This document shows positions 62,516 through 64,000 of a DNA stretch of 64,000 nucleotides, piece after piece. How positions within the stretch are numbered: the stretch's first letter is position 1; each line of letters begins with the position of its first letter. Below the pieces are notes generated by a model that saw only the letters and a program-made list of their open reading frames with translations, did no database searches and had not been told where the DNA came from. Made by a program: the position numbers and the translations under genes. The DNA comes from Pinibacter soli (GTDB lineage Bacteria > Bacteroidota > Bacteroidia > Chitinophagales > Chitinophagaceae): NCBI RefSeq assembly GCF_029961145.1, contig NZ_JASBRG010000007.1, positions 1,096,155 to 1,160,154 on the forward strand, written 5' to 3'.

Positions 62516-64000
62516 CTAGTTGTATCCTTTGTTTTGATAAAACTCGCTCTTGTTCGTTACTGCATCCAACTGTTTTTGCGGGATCGGACGCAAGGTATCA
62601 TCCAGCGTAACATACACTGCAGCATCCGGATTCAGGTTTTGCGTTTTGATACGGTCAACCAATTTGCCGGTACGTTTTAAATCGAACCAACGCAATTGCT
62701 CGCCGCCCAACTCTCTTGCTCTTTCATCTAAAATAAAATCGAGATTAACCTGTGCCGATGTGATCACCATATCATTTGTATGTCCCGGTAACGCAGCTCG
62801 CTTTCTTACAACGTTAATGAAATAAGCCGCTGAGTCAAGATCACCTTGTTTGTATTTTGCTTCAGCTGCAATCAGATACATTTCTGCTAAGCGAATCACA
62901 AATACATCTCTTGCACTTTGCGCTTCAGCCAAACTCGCACGGGTAGAATCTTTGAATTTGGAAAGAGAAACATAGAACAGGTTTTGCAAAAATCCACCAT
63001 TAGCCTTGTATACTTTTGTAGCATCATATACAGTATATTTTCTTGTTGCTATATCCTTGATTGTATCTGGAGTAGCCCAGCAAACAGTGTCGCCTATTTT
63101 GAAGCTGCCGCCTGCTTGATTGCATGTCCAAAGTGACTGGAACGAACCATTGTAACGTGAATCGAAATTTCTGTTAAACATTCTCAGATAAGACAGCGTT
63201 GGCATGTAGCGGTTGAAGGGACGGCCATTATTAATGTCGCGAATCAATACTGATTTATTCACCTGGTCATACACCATCAGGTACAAAAGGTGATCACTGT
63301 TTGAACCGCGTGAGTGACCATAAGGATAAGTCGGGGTTGTCATGTCATTGTAAGAAAGGTTGGTTGAATAATCAACTGCCCAGATCACTTCCTTGTTTTT
63401 GCCGGGGCCCATGTTGCCCATATTCCACAAATCAACATAGTTGGGAAGCAGGGAGAATCCGTAGTTTTTAATCACATCATTTGCCAAAGCAGCAGCTTGC
63501 ACATTCATACCGCGGGTCAAATACATTCTCGCTAAAAATGCTTTTGCAACAGGAAGTGTTGCGCGACCATAGTCGCTTGTTGTTGTTGGTAGATTGGCAA
63601 TAGCAAAATTCAAGTCGGTAAATATCTGGCGATAAAAACTATCAATCGGTGTGCGGTTTGCTGTTGTTTGCGCACCTGCAGAAGGAACGGTTGTAAAATG
63701 CACACCGCCCCATGTTTCTACAATGTGCCAGTAGTAGAAGGCACGAAGAAAACGCAATTCTCCTTCTCTCATTTTTTTCTGCGCATCGGTGTAGTCTGGC
63801 ACAGCAGCTATGCCTGCTATACCTGTGTTACACAGGTTGATGGCTGCATAAAAATTATCCCACTCAAGGTTAAGAGAGGCCGTATTACCACCTTGCAGGT
63901 TATTGTACTGTGTAAGTTGTGGATACACATCACCGCTTCCACTTGTCCAGATATCGGTACCCATTTCTGAAAGGCTCACGCCTTCTTCTTTTCCGTACCA
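62516..64000 (-). CDS. SusD-family lipoprotein, 5' end outside the window
   Basis: The 3' part of a second SusD homologue; 494 residues are visible and the frame is open to the window edge. SusD hallmarks are GELRFLRAFYYWHIVETWGGV, PVAKAFLARMYLTRG, FVIRLAEMYLIAAEAKYKQGD and ERARELGGEQLRWFDLKRTG near the C-terminus. The signal peptide and lipobox lie beyond 64000, as presumably does the partner SusC. Having a second SusD with CE12 and GH43 suggests a separate uptake system for another pectin fragment. The GTG at 63979 is internal and not the start. Confidence 0.93.
   Translation of the reverse strand, partial: WYGKEEGVSLSEMGTDIWTSGSGDVYPQLTQYNNLQGGNTASLNLEWDNFYAAINLCNTGIAGIAAVPDYTDAQKKMREGELRFLRAFYYWHIVETWGGVHFTTVPSAGAQTTANRTPIDSFYRQIFTDLNFAIANLPTTTSDYGRATLPVAKAFLARMYLTRGMNVQAAALANDVIKNYGFSLLPNYVDLWNMGNMGPGKNKEVIWAVDYSTNLSYNDMTTPTYPYGHSRGSNSDHLLYLMVYDQVNKSVLIRDINNGRPFNRYMPTLSYLRMFNRNFDSRYNGSFQSLWTCNQAGGSFKIGDTVCWATPDTIKDIATRKYTVYDATKVYKANGGFLQNLFYVSLSKFKDSTRASLAEAQSARDVFVIRLAEMYLIAAEAKYKQGDLDSAAYFINVVRKRAALPGHTNDMVITSAQVNLDFILDERARELGGEQLRWFDLKRTGKLVDRIKTQNLNPDAAVYVTLDDTLRPIPQKQLDAVTNKSEFYQNKGYN

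Noticed and set aside
63979-64000. GTG at 63979 as the start of the second SusD
   Set aside because: The frame stays open to the window edge, and the visible part lacks the signal peptide and N-terminal SusD helices, so this GTG is internal.

Overview
The window is a carbohydrate-degradation region from a Bacteroidota bacterium, most likely a soil- or plant-associated member of the Chitinophagaceae. This rests on SusC/SusD-type outer-membrane uptake proteins, nearly universal secretion signals ending in Ala-Gln, weak Shine-Dalgarno sequences, about 40-45 % GC and intergenic gaps filled with palindromic repeats. No rRNA, tRNA, CRISPR array or transposase gene was seen. Almost all of the sequence is one very large pectin-utilisation locus. 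The enzyme mix (PL1, GH28, GH78 twice, GH106, GH2 three times, GH95, GH127, a GH140-like apiosidase, GH43-type enzymes, a CE12 rhamnogalacturonan acetylesterase and other esterases) points to rhamnogalacturonan, with several members resembling enzymes known from rhamnogalacturonan II.

Layout. (1) 117-25280, minus strand, is one long run starting at 25280: DUF3826 protein, SusC, SusD, PL1 pectate lyase, second DUF3826 protein, beta-helix/TIM-barrel fusion, GH140-like enzyme, GH43-like lipoprotein, beta-propeller protein, GH2, GH78, sialidase-like propeller protein and alpha/beta-hydrolase esterase. An AraC-family regulator (25434-26345) is divergent from it. (2) 26418-31378, minus strand, is a five-gene cytoplasmic cassette unlike the rest: MaoC-type hydratase, two class III CoA-transferases, a lactonase-type amidohydrolase and a Gfo/Idh/MocA dehydrogenase. 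(3) 31670-51382, minus strand, holds eight exported glycosidases: GH2-malectin, putative alpha-galacturonidase, MGH1-like six-hairpin enzyme, GH28, GH95, GH2, GH106 and a five-bladed propeller enzyme. (4) 51667-59391, plus strand, divergent: GH78, sialate O-acetylesterase family, GH127 and a LacI-family regulator. (5) 59809-64000, minus strand: a second SusD (5' end outside the window, its SusC presumably beyond), a CE12 esterase and a GH43.

How it may work together. Surface lyases and endo-acting enzymes cut the galacturonan or rhamnogalacturonan backbone, SusC/SusD complexes import oligosaccharides, periplasmic exo-enzymes and esterases remove rhamnose, arabinose, galactose or fucose, apiose, uronic acids and acetyl or methyl groups, and the AraC and LacI regulators sense released sugars. 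The cytoplasmic cassette may catabolise one released sugar or a sugar-derived acid through lactone and CoA-ester intermediates. That link is inferred only from gene families and position.

The most unusual structural feature is outside the genes. Nearly every gap carries a palindromic repeat from one of several families, and in many cases the stop codon of the upstream gene lies inside or directly against the repeat, most clearly for the GTAGAGAC family.
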